From: Callorhinus ursinus
Taxonomy: Eukaryota > Chordata > Mammalia > Carnivora > Otariidae
Direction of reading: 5' to 3'
DNA: 64,000 nt
Assembly: GCF_003265705.1 (NCBI RefSeq)
Contig: NW_020312894.1
Location: 856,176 to 920,175 of the forward strand
Positions 11,711 through 23,830 of this stretch are shown here, piece after piece. The notes beneath the pieces were generated by a model. It made no database searches, was not told the origin of the DNA, and saw only the letters and a list, made by a program, of their open reading frames with translations. Both the position numbers and the translations under genes were made by a program. The stretch's first letter is position 1. Each line of letters starts with the position of its first letter.

Positions 11711-13414
11711 GACCGGTGCTTGATGAAGGGCGCGATGGATTTTGGGGCTGCGTCCGGCACAGGCACATCCATCCTGTGGATGGGTTGTTTGTTCCAGTGG
11801 CCGTGGGGCTGTGTGCCTCCCCACCGGGGTGCGATGGCTCGTCAGACCATTTATCTTGTCCCCGTGGCTGGTCTGGACGACCCCGCTTCCTGTGTGTGAT
11901 GGACGTGGAGGCGGCCCGGGGCACGGAGCGCGCACACCGGTGTGACCCTGCGGGGCATTTCTGAAGGCACCGAGCGCCTGGGACCCTCAGCAGCAGCAGG
12001 ATGGTCTGGAGAAGCCCCGGCAGACCCCTGGGGAAGGCGCCGGGCCGGGCGCGACTCTCTCCATCTGAGATTCCGGACACACACGACAAAGGGGCACGTG
12101 GGTCTTTCCAAAACAGCCACGTGGAAATCTACTCTGTAACTCTGTACTGCATTTTTTCATCTCTGCATAAAATACAAACATTCTCCTGAATATTCAAACT
12201 TCCCTCTGTCTTAAAAAATTGCATATGTTAGATAAACACAGAGATAAAAACTTACGTCCAACGGCAACAACACTTGTTATTTCTGATGGTAGTAACACAT
12301 GCTTTGTCCAGACACTACCAGAGAAAGACAGTGACCGTGGATCCGTGTGCGCTGGCTCCCCGTTTCCAGGACACACAACTTCTCCCTGGCTGCCCTATGC
12401 CGCCCTGGCTCAGACCCCACAGCATACCCTGCTCACCCATGTCCTGCTCCTTCCGGAACATTCCAGGCCCTGGCTGCCCCAGTGCCACTCCCACGTCTGC
12501 TGTTCTCCCGCTTTGTTACCGCCCTGGAGGCCTCACTGTGCCCCCGCGTCAGGGGGCTGCCTCTGTACCAGGGGCCCAGAGAGCCCACCCTGCCTCCAAG
12601 CTCAGAGAGTCACGCAGCTGCCCAGAGAGTCTCCTGGGTACGTCCCCTGCAGCCGGTGCCCCCCAACAGTCCTGTCCCCAAAGCTGCCCCTCGGGGTTGC
12701 CGGTGCCCCGAGTGCTCAGGCCCTGAAATCACCGGGTTGCTGCACACTTTGGCGTGGCTGGCGGGTAGGACAGGTCCTCACCCTGGTGCCTCCCGCCTAG
12801 GGGAGTGGACTGGGCGTAAGTGTCTGCAAGCTGAGCTGGGCACTGCAGGGGACATAGGAGGACAGTCAATCTCGCCAGGGCCTGAGGCCCCCTGAGGAAG
12901 TGAGATATGAACTGGCCAGGGCCAAAGGGCACAGTGCCCACTGGGACAGGCCGGTGGGAAGGGCAGGTAAGGATCAGAGCATTTGCTGGGGCAAAAGTAA
13001 ACCCAGTGCCTGAATGGGGGGGGCGGGCAGAGAGAGCCAAGCAGTGAATGAGGCTCAGAGACCAGAGCAGGCTCCAGGCTCACCTGAGATCCGTGGGAAG
13101 TGGCTAAGGCCTGGAGCTGAGGTCTGACCCTCTGTACACGAGACAAGCCCCAGGCTGGGCCCGAGGCTCGGGGTACGCTGATGGGGCTGTTGCAGCAAGT
13201 AAGAGGCAGTGGCTCCGGGGTAGTGGGCACAGACTCGGGGAAGGACATGGAGGGAGGAGTGGATGTAGGGGTGGAGGCGGGACTGCAGTTCCTGGCCAGC
13301 AGTGCGAAGGAGGGACACAGGACCGACAGTCTGCTGCCTGGTGGGACCGTGCTGTCTCCCAGCACTGACACGCGCCAGCGTCCATCTGCACAGAGACCGA
13401 AGGGACCCTCCCAC

Positions 13415-13460
13415 ACACGGATGGGAAACTGAGGCACAGGTGTAGAGCACTCAGCATGGC
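13415..13460 (+). repeat. MIR-like SINE fragment
   Basis: GATGGGAAACTGAGGCACAG at about 13419-13439 matches the well-known MIR core/3' region word. Sequence either side has drifted too far to set ends, so this is a short remnant at best. Confidence 0.45.
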
Positions 13461-14303
13461 CGGGGCCTGAGGGCAGGGGTGACAAGACCAAGCTGGGGCT
13501 CCCAGATGCAGGGAGGTGAGCACAGGGATGGAGTGGGTGGGGCATCAAGTCCAGGCTTTGGAATAAAGTATCTTCGAGGTGGGTGACAATGGTTTTGGTG
13601 GCGCAGAGGCCAGACTGCAGGGCATGGGGGGACCGGGAGATGAAAAGGGGGACAGTTATGCACAGAGCCCCCCAGAGCAGGGGTGGGCGGCAGGGAGAGC
13701 AGACAGGCTGGAGGGCGGGCAGGCAGCAGGTGTCCTCAGGTGTCCTTATCTGCCGGGGCACCCGCCCTTAGGGAAGCCTCACACTTACGGCACGCGCCAC
13801 CCAGGACCTGCCTCTGCACACTGCACCCCGGGGGCCGTGGGGTCAGGAGCCGCCCCCTCGTAGACTGGGACTGTCCAGAGTGGGGCTACCACACACGAAC
13901 TGCTCACCCACCAGTACTCTGTTACCGCACAACGAGACACCCCAGAAACACACTGAAGCAGGCCCGAAACACTTGGCGGGTCTGGCTGCCCCGTGCTGCG
14001 TCTCTGGATTCTCGAGGGTGGGCGGTGGTTTCAAAGCAGAGGAGTGGCTCCCGCAGGACCAGGTCTCAACCAACACGCACTGCACTCTGCACACACGCAC
14101 GTGTGCACACACGCAGCCACGGGAAGGCCTGGTCAGACGTGCACACGGAGCCCAGGCCTGTGTTGGCCGCCCTGAGCACCTAGGGCATGAGCATCCCACC
14201 TCCCACATGGAGGGTCTCCAGACCCAGGGCGGGGACTGTCCCAGCTGCAGGTGCACAGTCTCGGGGGCCCAGGAACCCAGGGGCATCTGGAGGCAGCGCT
14301 CAC

Positions 14304-14378
14304 CGCAGTGCCGTTGTTGTCACGGAAAACCTCCTGGTTGAAATAGTCGAAGAGTTTCTTCTCCAGCTGAAGCATAAC
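14304..14378 (-). CDS. INPP5A: INPP5A coding exon (human residues 277-301)
   Basis: This exon encodes exactly 25 codons, VMLQLEKKLFDYFNQEV then FRDNNGTA. It is the charged amphipathic stretch specific to INPP5A after the GDFNFR motif. The acceptor is CTCTGCAG with its last G at 14379, and the donor is GCG|GTGAGC. Both junctions are phase 0. It is separated from the preceding exon by only 112 nt, while every other intron seen here is over 1.5 kb, so the two probably splice as a close pair. It joins in frame to the 14491-14586 exon upstream and the 6851-6924 exon downstream. The reading frame is intact. Confidence 0.97.
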
Positions 14379-14490
14379 CTGCAGAGTGGTAGAGGACGTC
14401 AGTGCGGGAGGAGCAGTCCCTGCGCTCCCCAACTCCAAATGGCCCCAGTGGCCTGCCGCGGGCGCGGCCCTCAGCTCGGGGTGCGCTTAC
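14379..14490 (-). other. INPP5A: INPP5A mini-intron, 112 nt
   Basis: This is a GT-AG phase-0 intron (GTAAGC...CTGCAG). In the frame entering from the upstream exon there is no stop codon in it. Its length is one more than a multiple of three, so if retained it would add 37 codons and shift the next exon out of frame, ending at a stop inside that exon. Confidence 0.93.
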
Positions 14491-14586
14491 CTTCCGGTCG
14501 TTGTCCGACTCACGAAATATCAGCTTCACGACTTCGTTGGTGTCGGCGGCACGGACGGTCTGCATCGTGGCCTTTGTGCAGAGAGT
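14491..14586 (-). CDS. INPP5A: INPP5A coding exon (human residues 245-276)
   Basis: The exon is 96 nt, 32 full codons, running from TLCTKATMQTVRAAD through TNEVVKLIFRESDNDRK. The acceptor is TCTCCCAG|ACT and the donor AAG|GTAAGC, and both junctions are phase 0. The segment directly follows the GDFNFR/SVVE exon and is characteristic of INPP5A rather than of the type II or SHIP 5-phosphatases. It is predicted to form part of the helical region on the flank of the EEP (endonuclease/exonuclease/phosphatase) fold. No frameshift or stop is present. Confidence 0.97.
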
Positions 14587-15619
14587 CTGGGAGAGACACA
14601 GAGGGGCCTCAGTCCCACGAGAGGGGCCCACAGCCCGTCTCCTCAACGCGATCAGCACACTTCCTGGCCTCTCTCCCTGACCCCATCCTTTCCAGCCCCT
14701 CCACGTAAAGGGACCGCGGACCCGCCCGCATGGCAGCAGGAGTGTGACGGGCACCCCGTCCAAGGGCAGGCCTGTCGGCAAGCGCCGCACACCTGGCGCG
14801 GGCCCTGGCCTCCCTGTCCACCTCGGCTCCCGGGAGCTGCCCACAGCCGGCTCGGCTCGGACCCTGGAAGGTCTGCTGGGGCTTCACTGAAGACAGCCCT
14901 GGGCAGGGGAGGGGCGGGGAACTCAACAGCCGTCTTGTGCTGTCCCCGTGGCAGGCTGGGGACACACACTGCCACGAGATCTGCCCCATGGGCAGCAGGA
15001 CAAGACAGGGAAGGCAACAGCAGGGAGAACAGAGGCCACGCTGGGTTCGGGGGCAGAGACTGACCGGCTGAGGGAGGGAACAGCTGAACAGGCAGGGAGA
15101 GGGACAAGGGAGCAGGGTCAGCCCCACAGCCACAGGGCACAGCCCAGGGCATGGCAAGCAGGCCACCGTCTGATGGACTACCAACTAAATTACGTCTAGG
15201 TTTGTTGAGAAAATTCCTCCCGTCGGAACTGCGTGTGAGGCGGGAAAGGCTGGCGCGGGTGCCAACGGGTGGCTCCCTAACGGCAGGACGACACTGGAGA
15301 CCCCGGGCAGCAAGCCGGCTCCTGGGGCCCTGGGCCATCAGGGCTACTGAGGAACGTACGTAACAAAGGAAGTGCAAGGGACTTGTCCTTGTTCAGAAGG
15401 AGAGCAGCACAGAGAGAAGGCAGACTGGACGCGGGACGCGGGGGCCGCCACCCCCTGCCACTGACATTGCTCTTTCCTTAAGGAAAGGTCACATGGGACC
15501 AGGGTCCATGCACACAAAATGTCCAGAAAGGGCACGCAGAGGCTGCCTGGGACTGAGACCGGTGTGTAAACCAAACCTCAATGGAGCTATTCTTTAAAAA
15601 TGACTAGATGAGTTTTACT

Positions 15620-15622
15620 AAA

Positions 15623-15657
<35 letters not shown>
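15620..15657. repeat. A-run plus (GA)n microsatellite
   Basis: A run of 12 A is followed by about 13 GA dinucleotides. It is a pure simple repeat and likely length-polymorphic. Confidence 0.95.
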
Positions 15658-18600
15658 CCACCGCAAGAAAACAACTAATTTTGACTCCTGGGCCCTTGTG
15701 AAGTTGTGAGAAGCCCTTCACCCAGGGGAGAGTGGAAGAGCAGGTTGGGTGGGGAACCCTCCTGAGCAGGGACCCTTTGGGGTGAGCCGAAAGCCCCTCC
15801 AGAGCCGGGGGCAGACCCCTTCCAGGTACGCGGGGCGGGGCGGGCTGGGGGCGGCGGGCATGCACACGGCCCAGCGTGGGGCAGGGGAGGCAGCGGCCGC
15901 CGTCCCCACAGCATCGTCCAGGACAGGCCATTGACATTCAGAGCACAGATGAGTTAAGCAGGTCAAGCCCCCAAAGTGGCTTTTGGACTCATGTGTCACA
16001 AATCAGTCTGGCCGCCTTCAAGCAGCAGGGATTAGAACAAGCGCAGGAACAATCCGGAGCAGAGCGCTGCCACCCTGCCCACCCCTGCGTCCCGAGGAGG
16101 TCCAGCCCCATCCAGATGCTAATGCGCTTAAGTGGCTTAAGTGCTTCCTTGAATGGGGGAGGGCTCCACAGGCTGCGGGCCATTGTACCCACCCCAGGAT
16201 GCGATTCAGGAAATTCTTGGTTCTTCTCCCAAAGGCATCTGCCAGAAACTTTTAAAAAAATTGCTTTATTTAGCCATTTCGGGCGGGTTCCCAAAGGATA
16301 AACATCTGATCAGCCCGGGCGCTAGGAGAGGGGCCGGCGCTTTCTCCGCACCCTCCCACGGAGCCACCTCATTCACCAGGTTGTAAAGAAGTGATCAGGC
16401 CCCGGCCAGCCTGGCCTCGGCCTCCTCTCCGCTTTCAATCCGCAGTCATGACCAGCCATGCAGAAACCTGCAGGCCGGGGCCTTTCCGCTCGCCTACTTA
16501 TGGAAGGGGTTTTTCTTTTGAAAGGAGAAAAAAATAATACCCAAAATGCTATTTTTTAAGAGCTACCTAAGATTTATTTCATTATCAGCAGCCACACGAA
16601 GGGGCAGCAGACAGGACAGCCCCACACTTTGTCTTCTCGGCACTCGGAGTGCCAGTTTTTGTCTTGGAGTCCCACGGGACCACTGTCCCCAAGGCTGTCC
16701 ACCTGTTGTGTGGCTAATGAAATTCTTGGGTTTCTTCTCAGTCCGGGTAAGTTCTGAAGCAGGGCTGCTGGACAGGGCACCCCCAGGGCCCTGGGCTGGG
16801 TTCGGGCTGGGTTCGTGTAACTGGGCTGTAAACCCCAGTTTACAGCCAGCCTGACACAGCCTGCGTGCCCTGCCCATCCAGGAGCTAAGTCTGTCCCAAG
16901 CACTCCCACTCAACTGCTACCATGCTCCCCCATGGTACAAAACTCGACCGAGGATGCCAGCACCCCTGGACCCTTCCAGCCGGGCCTTCAAGATGCAGTC
17001 TTGCAGAATCCACTCCATATCCTCTGCTGCAGACATAAAGGCCCCGTGGTCCATGGCAGCATGGAGGGTGAGCGGGTGGAGCTCAGGCCCCACTGCAGAG
17101 CATGCACCGGTTTGACCAGCACCTACCACGTGCATGACAGAGCTCCAGGCTCTTGGTTTCCCAGGAATGCCAGCTGGCTGGATCGGAGAGGTCAGGAAAG
17201 TCCAGAGTTCGAGTCTCCTTCTGGCCTTACTGAACAAAGCCTGATTTGGGGGCAGCTAGGTCTGTTAGCAAGTATGTCCCCAAGTTCCATGCGGTATGTT
17301 TTAGTCTGTGTTGGTGAGAGGCACATAGAGCAAAAACATTTGAACATAAATTTGAAAAGTTCCATCAGGAACAGGAATTAGGTAAGGCAGCTTTACAGCG
17401 GTTGGAAAGTCTCCTTGTTTAAACTGCTTAGTTTCTACACCATACGTGAAAAAGCCACAGCTGTTGTGCTGCATACCCACTCCAGAGGCGGCAGGACACA
17501 CGCCTCCGTGTCCAAAACGTGGTCTCTGAGCAGGTTTCCTGCAGTTTGCCGTGAGCTCAGCCGGCCGAGGCAGACTCTCAGCCAAAGTTTCCAAAGGATC
17601 AGCTCAGCCCCGGGCGGGCAGGCGGCCTCTGCACATGCCAGGACTGGGGGGCTGTGAGCCGGTCAGTGCAGAGCTGGCGGTCAAGGGTGTCAGGGTGAGA
17701 CCATGGGGACCCTGTAACAGAGGGCTCCCGGAGGAAGAACTGGACAGTGAGTGTGAAGCAGACATGTGGGGGCTCCGGGGACAGGCAGTCAGGGAGCTGG
17801 CGAGGGGCTGAGGGGCCCCTGGGTGCGGTGTCTTCAGTGTGGGGACTGTGCTGGGGAGCAGATGGACAGACGGCAGACAGGACACGGGCCGTGCTGGGGA
17901 GTCCTGCCTCTGTCCACAAGGCCCCGGTGGGCTGGGAACCTGTGTTTGGTTGCACACTCTCCCCCAGAGTCAGGAGAAGTCCCCATGGGAGCAGGCAGGG
18001 GTCCGGTCTCCCTCAGGCCTGGAAGAAGCCCACCCCCCAGGCCCGCGACGCACATCACGCTGCACATTCGGATGCACTCAGGGTCATGGCATGGGGCAGG
18101 ACTGTTCCGGAATGCAGTGAGGGCCGAGTTGGGGCCAGCCTGGGGTCAGCAGGCTCCTCACTGGGGTCCGTGACATCCCATCCCCAGAGCCTGTGCGAGA
18201 ACCACAGAGGCCACAGTGGCCGCAGAAGCCGAGCTAAGCTCCTGGGAACATGGGTCCTCATGCCAGGAAAGGGCCCTTTCTGCTCCCGTGACTTCCTCTG
18301 ACCGCCCACGTGTCCTGGATCCTGGCAGTCCACACATCCTGTCTCTGTGCTTTGACGCAAAATCACCTGTTTGTTGGTGGAGCCATGAACCCCCTTCCTG
18401 CAACCGAGCACCCCCTGTCAGTGATGGCCGGGTCCCCACTGAGGGCCACAGGCACCCAGAAGGTTCTCAGCAGACGGTCTGCATGACTTGACCTCCAGAA
18501 GCATTCTGAGGAGGCCCCACTCCTCTGGGAACAGGATCAGAAGGTCCCGGAAGAAGGTGCCCTCCTGCCCAGAGCACAAGGGGCAGCCAGGGACACACAC

Positions 18601-21600
18601 GCAAACTCCATCCCTGCGGCCTCCTGACCTGACCACTGGCCCCAGCAAAACCCGTCCCAAATCAGCACAAGGGGGAAGGCCGGCACCTCGAGGACGCCAG
18701 GCGCTCCTTGTCTGGCCCGGAGCAGAGTTTTCCAGAGGGGTGAGCGGGGCCATTGTCTCGGGGTCGTTGTCCCTCCCCCATGGCTGCACAAAGAGGTGGG
18801 GCAAGGTCCAATCCCGACTTTAGTCAGCGATGAAAACCAGTCGGGCCAGACGTCCACAGACTGTTTAACGTGCAGGAAGTGGACAACGGTGCCGGGGCTG
18901 GGATGTCCTCAGCAGAGCCACTCAGGGCTACATTAAACAGAACAGAAACGAGCCCCAAAGCCAGCCTGGGCCCCGCGTCCAGACAGTGCAGGCAGTTTCG
19001 AGGAAAACACTGGAGTGAATTCTTAAGGAATTAAGAATTAAGAATTTCTGCAGCCGCGGGAATAGACTCTTCTTTGTTTTCAAACCGAGACCTCTGAGGG
19101 AGGCACTGGGACCCTGGAGGGCCTCACAAGGCCCCCACGGCCTGGGGCAGCATCCTGGACACATGGACACCCTCACCTGATCTCTCCCGCCAGGCCACCT
19201 GTGATCGCAGCTCTGGAGCTGAGCTAACCCCGGGCTTTAGCCGTTCGCGTGCCCCATGCTCCCAGAGAGGAATAACCGCACTGGGAGAAGGTGTTTGATT
19301 GCTAAGCAGAGTGTGCTTTTGGCGTGTTCCAGACATCAACACTCATGGAGGAAAGGAGGAGAGAGGAAGCTTCTCTTCACTCCCTGGCCCACGAGTGTTT
19401 CAGGCGACCAAGCGAAGGAGGGCCCAAGGAGGACAGAGGAGAAAGGAGAAAGCAGGAGGGACGCAGGCAGAGAAGTCTTGAGCCCTGCCCCTTGCCGCGT
19501 GCCCAGGGACTCCGGAGGGTGCGCCCCTCCTGACTCTGGGCCCGGCCTCCGTGAACTGGTGGGTGGGCTTGGAGACACAGTTCCCCCATCGTTCACGCCT
19601 TTCCCAGGAAGCAGGACCCTGCTGCAGGCTTTCATCCCCTGACAGCTCTGCAGAACAACATGCAGGCCCTCTGAGGGCGTGAAATCGGAAACAAAGGCGC
19701 CTCCAGCCTAATTTCAGCCACAGATGCTCGCGGGGCCGACTCTGGAAAGGCCGGCAGGAAGAGCTTGCAGAAGAAATGGCCCTTAAGTCTCCAGCTTTAA
19801 ACAGAGGTGCCAAGGAAGTGGTGAGCCCAGCAGAGGGCCCGAGGGCATCGGGACTCTCAGGGATGGAGGAGGACCAGAGCCATCGACCCCCAGGCCTGGG
19901 GGCACAGCCCCACTGCTTCCCAGGACCAGCCGTGGGACCCTGTGCCACCCTCCCAGGACCTGCCTGACAAACCGCTACAGCACAGTGGCAACAGTGTGGT
20001 GCTGGGGGTGCCCCCGGAGGAAAGTGACGTGGCCAGTCCGCGGCGGGCTGTTCAGGGAGGCGTCTGGGGCTCAGGGAGGGGCTGCAGACACCTTCGGAAG
20101 CAGTGAGGTCGGCACTCCGGCCATAGCAGAGCAGGGGGTGGGGGGTTGGGGCCACTGTGATGAGCCGGCCCAGGCCGTCCAAGAGGAGAGCGGAGCCACC
20201 GCGGAGCGCAGGCCGGGGGTCTGGATGAGCCGGGAGACGGGCAGGTGCCCTGCGCGGCCGTCTCGGGTGGCCCCGAGCTCTATGTGCTCATGTGGACTTT
20301 CCTCCCAGGCAACAGCGGTCTCTGCCCCGTCTGAGAGCAGGTCCCAGGTGCAAGCCCAGGCGCCATGCACCTGCTGCGAGCAGCGGCTTTTTGATGGACC
20401 AGAGACTCTTGACACAGCGCGCAGCGCAGCTCCTTTCCCCCACCTTCACCCAGGCCCAGTGGGCGATTCTGTGGCCTTACCACGGGGTCTGCGGTGTTGG
20501 AACCACATCAGCTACGGGGTTAGAGCAAGCACCCCATGCACACAACACGTGGACACGCATCCCCAGGCACACACAGCGCCTGAGATGCACAGAGGGGTGT
20601 GACAGCAGGGGAGGGTGGCGGGCCTGGTGGCTGCAAACAGGAGTGTCCCGTGGTGATCCCCTTGGTTTCGGGGGTCAGGCTGGTCTGCACTGACACAAAG
20701 AACGGTCCCAGCCAGAGGGCCTGAGGGCCGAGCAGGGCAGCTCCCACCAGACAGCATCTCGAGGTCTTGCTCTCTCTGGAAAGGGGCACTGCCTCCAGCA
20801 GGATCTGTCCCCAGTGGTCACCCGTCCCCTTTATGCTGACTTCCCAAAGACCCTTCCCACGAGCTCTGGCTCTTTCCAAGGTTTTCCCAGCAAACCCCTG
20901 CACTCTCAGGAGGAAAGAGGCCTATTAATAAGTGTTGGGGAACCACCACCTCTGAGGACCCCAAAGTGCTGACACCATGGGAGCGAGGGCCCTGGCCAAT
21001 GCAGCAGGGGGACATGGGAAGCCGTGAGCGGGTCCTGAGGAGGCGCTGTTCCGAGAGTTAGGTCAGCCGCCAAGGCACCTTCCCCCTCTGTTTCAGACTG
21101 TGCACTGTTCATCCAGAACAACAACAAGCCATAAAGACCCTTTCATCTCTCCCAGGACGGCTCCGCGGACTCCCTACCAGCCAGGCCACAAGGACGGGTG
21201 CTGACAGAGCTCGGGTGCGCTGGGCAAAGCCCAACGGTGGTTGTGAGCCCACACAGGACCACACAGCCGGCATTCCAGAAGGAAGCTGCGTGTGCTCTTC
21301 TCAGACTGGTGTCCAGCAGGTCTGTGCACACCCGCAGCTCAGGCCAGGGACGAGGCCCTGGCCAGGGACACTGGACCCGCTCTTGGTTTGGTCTCTTGAG
21401 AACACCCGGGCTTCCATGGACACGCCAGGGCTCCGACCTGGGAGGACTGGGGGGCAGGGGCACTTCTTCCCACCAGGAGCGTAGGCCACAGAGAGGGAAC
21501 CTGCCCACCAGCTTTGGCACCCAGCTGCAGTCCTAAAATCCCCATGAGCTGCGCTGACGCCAAGAGTGGGGTAAATAAAGCATGAACTAGCAGGACACAC

Positions 21601-21776
21601 AGAAAAAAGCATCACAGATTGGTGAGCACAGACCTGACCATGAATCAGCAAATCAAGGTCCCACATTAGGGGACCTTTTTTCTATAATTATGGGAATAAT
21701 TATTTTGACATCAATCTACCAATTGGAAAAACAAACTAATGTTTGTAAGGCAAACTTTCTGGGAGGAAATACCCTA

Positions 21777-21970
21777 GCGGCACGCCTGGGGGGCTCAGTC
21801 ATAAGGCGTCTGCCTTCGGCTCAGGTCATGATCCCAGGGTCCTGGGATCCAGCCCCGCATCGGGGTCCCTGCTCCGCGGGAAGCCTGCTTCTCCCTCTGT
21901 CCCTCCCCTACCTGTGTTCCCTCTCTCACTGTGTCTCTCTGTCAAATAAATAAATAAAATCTTGAAAAAA
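21777..21970 (+). mobile_element. CAN-SINE (arctoid SINEC type)
   Basis: This is a tRNA-derived carnivore SINE. Its head reads CACGCCTGGGGGGCTCAGTC, followed by the box-B-like segment GGGATCCAGCCCCGCATCGG, a CT-rich stretch, AATAAATAAATAAAATCTTG and an A tail. It is flanked by a 10-bp target-site duplication AAATACCCTA (21767-21776 and 21971-21980). It lies antisense to INPP5A. Confidence 0.97.
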
Positions 21971-22552
21971 AAATACCCTAAATATGAAACCCAGAATCGT
22001 CATAATTAAGTATAACGTCATAGTTTGCTTTAGTTTGATGCCACAAGCTCTATCTCAAAACAGACCACATAAAGGTTTCTTTTTTTTCTGAAACAGTAGT
22101 TAAATGAATTTAATGATTTATATGAGTAAATCTGCTGTTTTAAAGTAAGACTCTTAAAAAGCCACACAATAAGCCAACGCACCGCGCACGAGCCCCCCCC
22201 ACTCCCCACTCAGCCACTGCGGATACAAGTGGCGTCCGGAGCAAGGAGGCGGCCTGGACACGCAGCCCCGTCTGCACCGGCCCCCAGTTCAGAAGAGAAA
22301 CCCTCTTGACCACCAGCATCTACTCGCAGCAAGAGGACGGAGCTTCTGCGCACCTAAACCCACACCACCTGAGGCCGCTCCGGGCTGTGACCGCTCCATG
22401 CCCAACGAGGCTTTCTCCGGGTGCCTCTCGGGACTTGGGACGTGGGCTGGCGCATCCCTTCCCTCTGTCCGTGGATGCCAGGCTACCCAGAGCTCCTGGG
22501 CCGCTCACACCCACCACTCCCACCACAGCATGGGCAGAAACACCAACTCGCT

Positions 22553-22995
22553 GCTGGGGGCTGACGCGGGGTGACAGGGGCTGCTGGGGGCTGACAGGGG
22601 GCTGCTGGGGGGCTGCCGGGGGCTGCTGGGGGCTGAGGGAGACTGACGGGGCTGCTGGGGGCTGCTGAGGGGCTGACGGGGGCTGACAGGGGGCTGCTGG
22701 GGGGCTGCTGGGGGCTGCTGGGGGCTGAGGGGGGCTGACGGGGGGCTGACAGGGGCTGACGGGGGCTGACGGGGGCTGCTGGGGGCTGACGGGGGCTGCT
22801 GAGGGCTGACAGGGGGCTGCTGGGGGCTGACGGGGGGCTGACGGGGGGCTGACGGGGGCTGCTAGGGGCTGGTGGGGGCTGAGGGAGACTGACGGGGCTG
22901 CTGGGGGGCTGACGGGCCTGACAGGGGTTGACGGGGGCTGCTGGGGGCTGACAGGGGCGCTGACGGGGGCTGACGGGGGGCTGACGGGGGCCTGC
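22553..22995. repeat. GGGGGCTG(C/A)(T/C) minisatellite, about 440 bp
   Basis: About 40 tandem units of 10-11 bp, alternating GGGGGCTGCT and GGGGGCTGAC variants. A rarer GAGGGAGACTGACGGGGCTG segment recurs at 22635 and 22881, 246 bp apart, showing a higher-order duplication. G runs of 4-6 recur every 10 bases on the plus strand. On the minus strand it gives a spurious Pro/Ala/Ser-rich open frame of 318 codons (22320-23276). Confidence 0.95.
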
Positions 22996-23689
22996 GTGCA
23001 CCTTGTCCGTGGCAGTGTCTGGGGCGTGGCTGGGCTTGGTACCAACAAGCTAGCTGGAGAGAATGCCCACAAGCGCTTCCTCCTGCTCTCGGTGTCGGCA
23101 CGGTGACCTTCCTGGCTGCCGGATCTTGGAGGGCCTCCAGAGGGTTGGCACAGGCCGTGACAGGGTGATGCCCCCTCCAGGCCGAGTGGGAGCGCCTTCC
23201 CCAGGACGTGGGAGCACCTGAGGGAAGGAGGCTGGCAGCAGCGAAGTCTGCGGTCTGGGGACGGGGCTCTGGGCACTGGGGAGCTGGCTGCACCCCTGCT
23301 GCTGGCTGGGGTCTTCGGCGGTTTCGGGACGCAGTGGGCTGGCTCTGCCGTGGGTCCTTCTGGCCCCTTCCAAGGCCGGCGCCGTCAGTGCTGGGGGCGC
23401 CTCTCCCAGACGGGCCTCACAGGACCCATGTTCTGACAGGCCCACCTGGCACCTGAGTGCACGCGCACACGTCACTCACTGACAACTGGTTTTGAAACGG
23501 CCGCCAGCCTCCAGAAGCACACGCGTCAGCATCGCTGTCAGGGATGAAGGACGGCAGGTGGGCGCGGCCGGGCAGAGACGGGAGCGCCTGGCACCGCTGT
23601 CGCCCTTTGTCACTGAGGCCAGCTGAGCGCCCCAGCTGCTCGCAGCCACCGCACAAGGCGTAAAACATACCCTCCGCGCGGTCCCGCCC

Positions 23690-23830
23690 GCAGGGCCGAG
23701 CCGGAGGCCGCGTTAATAATCCGCTTCGTGACGCGTGGCCCATCAGTCGGCACGTGACGACCCTGTCTAATGTGTGCTTTAATTATGGCTCCGGCGGCAG
23801 CGCCAAGTTTGCTCCCAGAACTGTCTTCTC
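23690..23830. promoter_or_regulatory. Candidate noncoding regulatory block
   Basis: A CpG-containing segment with E-box and homeodomain-like words (GCACGTGACG, TTAATAATCC, CTTTAATTATGGC). It is non-repetitive and different in texture from the flanking sequence. The functional assignment is inference only. Confidence 0.2.

Larger units (their letters stand above)
6925..14303 (-). other. INPP5A: INPP5A intron, 7.4 kb
   Basis: This is a phase-0 GT-AG intron. It contains a telomere-like tract at 8455-8470, an alternating purine-pyrimidine TG stretch at 10199-10275, an AT-rich candidate regulatory block at 11110-11710 and a short MIR-like fragment near 13419-13440. Long open frames at 8495-9115 (plus) and 12778-13761 (minus) resemble no protein I know. 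I recognise nothing else. Confidence 0.8.

Noticed and set aside
19400..20182. 260-codon minus-strand frame
   Set aside because: Composition (Arg, Pro, Ser, Ala) is what GC-rich noncoding DNA yields; no homology recognised and no exon-like splice context.
22320..23276. 318-codon minus-strand frame rich in Pro, Ala, Ser and Gln
   Set aside because: Most of it is the GGGGGCTG minisatellite read on the other strand; three frames stay open because the unit lacks stops. No domain or start context supports a gene.
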